The notes under the pieces: model-generated
Database searches by the model: none
Told to the model about the DNA's origin: nothing
The model's input: the letters and a program-made list of their open reading frames with translations, nothing else
Part shown: in pieces, positions 22,075-25,323 of the stretch
Position numbering within the stretch: position 1 is the stretch's first letter
How the letters are laid out: each line of letters begins with the position of its first letter
DNA from: CADEDH01 sp047971245
GTDB lineage: Bacteria > Actinomycetota > Acidimicrobiia > Acidimicrobiales > SZUA-35
Length of the DNA stretch: 25,323 bases
Reading direction: 5' to 3'
NCBI GenBank assembly: GCA_047971245.1
Contig: JBKDZN010000099.1
Location: 1-25,323 of the forward strand
Position numbers and translations under genes: made by a program

Positions 22075-23036
22075 CCGCGGGCTTCGAGCTCGGCCATCTG
22101 ACGGAACAGGTCGAGCACATTGCTGCGGGCCCGGTTCGGGTCGAGCTCGTTGTAGACCGAGTCCACATTGATGACGAGCCGTTCCCAGTCCAACCAGTCC
22201 CGGTAGGCGCCGAGGTCGATGTCACGGGCCGCGTCCTCGGCGCTCATCCCCCCGGCGAAACGGGCGCCGGCCTCCGACCAGACGAACTCGAGGTAGCCGG
22301 CCACCGCCTCCACCCCGGCCCGGTCCGTGATCGGGCCGTGGCCGGGCACGATCGTGTCACAGTCGAGTTCGAGGATGGTCTGGCAGGCGGTGATCCAGTT
22401 CGCCACCGGACCGGCCCACACGATCGGGGTACCCCCGATGAACAGGATGTCGCCGGTGAACATCACCCGGGCCTCCGGCAGATGCACCAGCACGTCACCG
22501 GCGGTGTGGGCCGGGCCCACCTCGATCAGGTCGGCGACCCGTCCCGCGTCGTCGAGACGGAGCCGGGTGGAGAACGTCCGGTCGGCGTGGGGCGGCTCGA
22601 TCCCGTCGAACTCGAAGGGGCCGAACGCCTTGTGGAGGTAGGCGTTGGTCGTCTCCCCCAGGTCGGCCCGCATCATGGCGGCCAGCCGATCGGGGGGCAG
22701 CTCCTCCATCTCGGCCGCCGACGCGGCGGAGGCGATCACCTCGGCCCCGCCCACCAGCTGGTTCCCGAAGCAGTGGTCCCCGTTGGCGTGGGTATTGACC
22801 AGGGTACGGATCGGTCGCCGCTCCACCAGCGGGTCCATGGTTCCCAGCATCTCGGCGGTGAGCTTGAGGTCGAACAGGGTGTCGACCAGGAGGGAGTCCT
22901 CCTCCCCCACCACCAGCCCGGCGTTGCTCCAACCCCAACCCCCGTCGGGTTGGAGGTAGGCGTGAACCCCGTCGGCCAGCTCGACCAGGCCTTTGGCGTA
23001 CGACCAGCCGGGTGATGTCGAGGACGAAGGGGCCAT
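22071..23036 (-). CDS. Metallo-beta-lactamase-fold hydrolase with HxNxDH motif (321 aa)
   Basis: The MBL fold is clear: a metal site in VNTHANGDHCFGN (His83, Asn85, Asp87, His88), then PAHTAGD (His177), FTGDILF (Asp196) and VPGHGPI (His233). The second His of the usual HxHxDH is Asn, a known variant in one MBL subgroup (THxNGDHxxGN), which likely alters one metal ligand. A C-terminal helical part of about 75 residues follows. ATG 23036 was chosen over the in-frame GTG 23057 because TAGCAT lies 7 nt before it, a leaderless arrangement. Coupled by a 4-nt overlap to the Gfo/Idh/MocA gene. Substrate unknown. Confidence 0.88.
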   Translation of the reverse strand: MAPSSSTSPGWSYAKGLVELADGVHAYLQPDGGWGWSNAGLVVGEEDSLLVDTLFDLKLTAEMLGTMDPLVERRPIRTLVNTHANGDHCFGNQLVGGAEVIASAASAAEMEELPPDRLAAMMRADLGETTNAYLHKAFGPFEFDGIEPPHADRTFSTRLRLDDAGRVADLIEVGPAHTAGDVLVHLPEARVMFTGDILFIGGTPIVWAGPVANWITACQTILELDCDTIVPGHGPITDRAGVEAVAGYLEFVWSEAGARFAGGMSAEDAARDIDLGAYRDWLDWERLVINVDSVYNELDPNRARSNVLDLFRQMAELEARG

Positions 23037-23043
23037 GGCGGTG

Positions 23044-23049
23044 ATGCTA
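23044..23049 (-). promoter_or_regulatory. -10 element (TAGCAT) of the MBL-oxidoreductase pair
   Basis: TAGCAT on the minus strand ends 7 nt before ATG 23036. It falls within the extra codons of the longer frame, which therefore are probably not translated. No obvious -35. Confidence 0.45.
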
Positions 23050-23081
23050 CTCGGCACCGTGGCCCTGGTCCCGTCCGTCGT

Positions 23082-23969
23082 CTACAGCGACAGCACCTCG
23101 GTCCGGTCCCCCCCGGCGATGGCCGCCTGCCGGGCGACCGCGTCGAGCGCGTCCATCACCCGGTCGATCGGCGGTCGCCGATCACCGATGCTGGCCACCG
23201 CCACACTGGCCGTGAACGAGACGAGCGTGTCGTCGACATCCACCGGGAAAGCCACCTCCGACCGGAGCCGGGCGGCGATCTCGGTCAACTGGTCCACCGG
23301 CGCATCCGAGGCAAGCAGGCCCAGGAACCCCGCCTCGTTGAGGCGGCCCAGCAGATCAGGGCTGCGCAACCGGACGGTGAGGCGGTGACTCACCTCACGG
23401 ATGACCCGGTCGACCGCCGACGCCCCTCGGCTGGCCACCAGTTCGGGAAGGCCGTCCACCCACAGGGCGATGAGGGCCAGCGGGGTCCGCGACGGCGACC
23501 GGAAGCGCTGGTCGATCAGCCACAGCAGGTGGTGGCGGGCCGGCATCGAGGTGGTCTGGTCATGGGTCAGGTCGCCCCGGGCCAGCGCCGAGTAGTAGTG
23601 CTCGGTCTCCAGGTTGCGGACCGCGACGACCAGCAGCTCGTTCTCGCCCGCCTTCGTCGCCAGTTCCAGCGGGGTGAGCGAGCCGGCCAGGCGGACCCGG
23701 GCCGTGGCCGAGACCGGGCCGGTCCGTTCGGCCAGGTCGGTCCAGGTGGGCACCAGCTCGGGCATGATCAGGTCGCTGAGGCGGCGGCCCACCAACCGTT
23801 CCCGGGCCACGCCGATGGCGTCCGCCGCCTCCGGGTTGGCCGATCGGATCAGGTCCCCGTCCACGAGGAGACAACCGAACGGGGCTCGCCCGACCAAAGC
23901 GGCCAGGGCGGCCGGGACGACGGGCTGGGCCGGCGGCGGGTCCTGGCCCGCAGCATCACCCCGATTCAT
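23082..23969 (-). CDS. PAS protein with degenerate GGDEF domain (295 aa)
   Basis: Residues about 20-115 form a PAS-like sensor (APFGCLLVDGDLIRSANPEA, then LVGRRLSDLIMPEL, the usual PAS core and loop). Residues about 130-290 align in layout with a GGDEF domain: DQTTSMPARHHLLWLIDQRF replaces the D-LTGL-NR start, and GRLNEAGFLGLLA stands where GGDEF would be. The Gly-Gly-Asp/Glu-Glu residues are lost, so diguanylate cyclase activity is not expected. It could bind GTP or c-di-GMP, or act by protein contact. ATG 23969 has GAGG about 8 nt upstream. There is no membrane span or EAL domain. It lies between the MBL gene and the mycothione reductase on the same strand. Confidence 0.72.
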   Translation of the reverse strand: MNRGDAAGQDPPPAQPVVPAALAALVGRAPFGCLLVDGDLIRSANPEAADAIGVARERLVGRRLSDLIMPELVPTWTDLAERTGPVSATARVRLAGSLTPLELATKAGENELLVVAVRNLETEHYYSALARGDLTHDQTTSMPARHHLLWLIDQRFRSPSRTPLALIALWVDGLPELVASRGASAVDRVIREVSHRLTVRLRSPDLLGRLNEAGFLGLLASDAPVDQLTEIAARLRSEVAFPVDVDDTLVSFTASVAVASIGDRRPPIDRVMDALDAVARQAAIAGGDRTEVLSL

Positions 23970-24022
23970 GGTGTGCACCTCACCTGCCCATCATCGGCAG
24001 ACCGGGGACGCGCTTGAGCCGG

Positions 24023-25323
24023 TCAGGCCGGTGGCTCCAGCTTCTCCAGCCCGTCCAGGAGGGCGTTCTCCACCACCTCGGTGAGGGCCGGATGGATGTA
24101 GAAGACGTCCTGGGCCAGCCGGTCGGCCGGGGTGCGGAACGTCATCGCCTGGATCAGTGGTTGGATCAGGGTGGAGGCCTGCGGACCGATGATGTGTGCC
24201 CCCAGGATCTGGCGATCGGTCTGGTCGATGAGCACCTTGGCGAACGACTCGGTGTCCTCCAGCGCCCATCCGTACGCAGTGCCGCCGTAGTCCCGGCGGC
24301 CGACCACCACCTCCAACCCCTGGGCCAGGGCCTCCGGTTCGGTGAGCCCGACCCCGGCGATCTGGGGATGCCCGAAGATGGCGTGGGGCACCGTCCGGCG
24401 GTCGATCCGCTCCGGGGCTCCCACCCCGGCGATGTTGTGGAACGCCACCCGGGCCTCGGCGTTGGCCAGGTGTTTCAGCTGCATCGGATTGGCGAGGTCG
24501 CCGATGGCCCACACCCCCTCGGCCGTGGTCGCCATGGTGTCGTCGACCACGACCATCCCCGACGGGTCGGTGTCGACCCCGCCCTTCTCGAGGTCCAGCA
24601 GGTCGCTGTTGGGTCGCCGCCCGGTGGCCACCAGCACCTCGTCGTAGACCCGGCGTTCCCCGTCGACGATCAGCACGATCGTGTCACCGTCGGCCTCGAC
24701 CCGTTCGGGCATGACCCCCAGGTGGAGCTGCACCCGACGGCCGAACACCTCGGTGAAACGCGTCGAGATCTCCGGGTCCTCCTGGCGAACCAGCCGGTTC
24801 GACCGGTTGTAGAGCTCCACCCGTGACCCGTAGGCGGCGAAGACATGGCCGAGCTCGACGGCGATGTAGCCGCCGCCGATCACCGCCAACCGTTCCGGGA
24901 GGCGGGGGAGCCGCATGATGGTGTCCGAGGTGTGGAACCGCACCCCGGACAGGCCCGGGATGTCGGGCACGGTCGGTCTGGCCCCGGCGGCCAGGAGGAC
25001 CTGATCGGCCGAGATGGTCCGCCCGTCCACATCGAGGACCCGGTCACCGGTGAAGCGGGCGGTGCCGGCGATCAGTTCGATCTGCGGGTTCCCGGTGGCC
25101 CGGTAGTCCCGGCCGCCCTCGGAGATCGGGTCGATCCGGCCGAAGACCCGGTCCCGGATGGCGGGCCAGTCGACCCCGTCGAGGCTCAGCCGCACCCCGA
25201 GGCGCCGGCTCGCCTCCACCGAGGTGACCCGGTCGGCGGGCAGGACCAGCATCTTGGACGGGATGCACCCCACGTTGAGGCAGGTACCGCCGAAGACCCC
25301 GCGTTCGATCATGGCGATCCGCC
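24023..25323 (-). CDS. mtr: Mycothione reductase (partial, N-terminus outside the window)
   Basis: Reduces mycothiol disulphide with NADPH, using FAD and a redox-active Cys pair. FGGTCLNVGCIPSKML carries the CxxxxC pair. RVFGRIDPI, FHTSDTIMRLPRLPE, VIGGGYIAVELGHVFAA (NADPH-binding), VATGRRPNSDLLD, VWAIGDLAN, YGWALEDTESFAKVLI and the C-terminal HPALTEVVENALL (catalytic His/Glu) follow in order. These match the mycobacterial enzyme closely. The frame is open through base 25323; about 30 residues, including the first FAD-binding Gly motif, lie beyond the edge, so the ATG at 25312 is internal. The presence of this enzyme implies a mycothiol-using actinobacterium. A dihydrolipoamide-dehydrogenase paralogue is the only serious alternative. 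Confidence 0.92.
   Translation of the reverse strand, partial: RIAMIERGVFGGTCLNVGCIPSKMLVLPADRVTSVEASRRLGVRLSLDGVDWPAIRDRVFGRIDPISEGGRDYRATGNPQIELIAGTARFTGDRVLDVDGRTISADQVLLAAGARPTVPDIPGLSGVRFHTSDTIMRLPRLPERLAVIGGGYIAVELGHVFAAYGSRVELYNRSNRLVRQEDPEISTRFTEVFGRRVQLHLGVMPERVEADGDTIVLIVDGERRVYDEVLVATGRRPNSDLLDLEKGGVDTDPSGMVVVDDTMATTAEGVWAIGDLANPMQLKHLANAEARVAFHNIAGVGAPERIDRRTVPHAIFGHPQIAGVGLTEPEALAQGLEVVVGRRDYGGTAYGWALEDTESFAKVLIDQTDRQILGAHIIGPQASTLIQPLIQAMTFRTPADRLAQDVFYIHPALTEVVENALLDGLEKLEPPA

Noticed and set aside
1..25323. CRISPR array, tRNA, rRNA or prophage
   Set aside because: No regularly spaced direct repeats, tRNA-like cloverleaf or rRNA sequence was seen; the excisionase-like HTH at 19991 has no integrase or phage genes near it.

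Overview
The window looks like chromosomal DNA of a high-GC actinobacterium. It encodes the F420 biosynthesis enzyme FbiC (fused CofG/CofH), a mycothione reductase and a DUF3151 protein. Many start codons are GTG or TTG, and several genes appear to be translated from leaderless mRNAs. F420 together with mycothiol and the style of the proteins suggest the class Acidimicrobiia or a relative; that placement is inference, since no rRNA or marker set is present.

Bases 1-3000 are an accessory strip. It holds broken insertion-sequence pieces: an IS3-type orfB internal fragment at the left edge, an IS3 orfA with an in-frame amber stop, an internally deleted and truncated IS256-type transposase whose outer end lies inside another IS3 orfB, and two small unrecognised reverse ORFs. 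The only intact genes there are a VapBC-type toxin-antitoxin pair. An A+T-rich perfect palindrome (595-612) has no assigned function.

Bases 3059-11423 are ordinary chromosome. A membrane-anchored protein with a C-terminal carbohydrate-binding-like domain is divergent from an HxlR regulator - fbiC - LOG-family operon. Then follow a small coiled-coil protein, a cysteine-rich conserved protein and a CLC chloride transporter with a C-terminal CBS pair. Bases 11424-12006 form a gene-poor patch with three inverted repeats, an unannotated 56-aa ORF with a good ribosome binding site, and a repeat-bearing patch that may be the end of a lost IS21-like element.

Bases 12007-16897 are a minus-strand cluster: pyk - patatin-like lipase - DUF3151 - mobA - rnd. 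Pyruvate kinase and the lipase overlap by one base. The RNase D frame needs a non-standard start (CTG proposed) to keep its first catalytic motif. A histidine phosphatase diverges from pyk and meets an acyl-CoA dehydrogenase across a 15-bp perfect inverted repeat (likely bidirectional terminator). A DsbA-fold protein lies upstream of the dehydrogenase.

Bases 19991-25323 hold an excisionase-type HTH protein, a J-domain protein, a coupled metallo-beta-lactamase-fold hydrolase / Gfo-Idh-MocA oxidoreductase pair, a PAS protein with a degenerate GGDEF domain, and a mycothione reductase cut by the window edge.

The main cross-cutting observation is that about eight genes have a -10 hexamer 6-9 nt upstream of the start codon and no Shine-Dalgarno, the signature of leaderless transcripts. 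It also settles several start codons. I see no convincing new multi-gene defence or biosynthetic system, no CRISPR array and no tRNA or rRNA gene.
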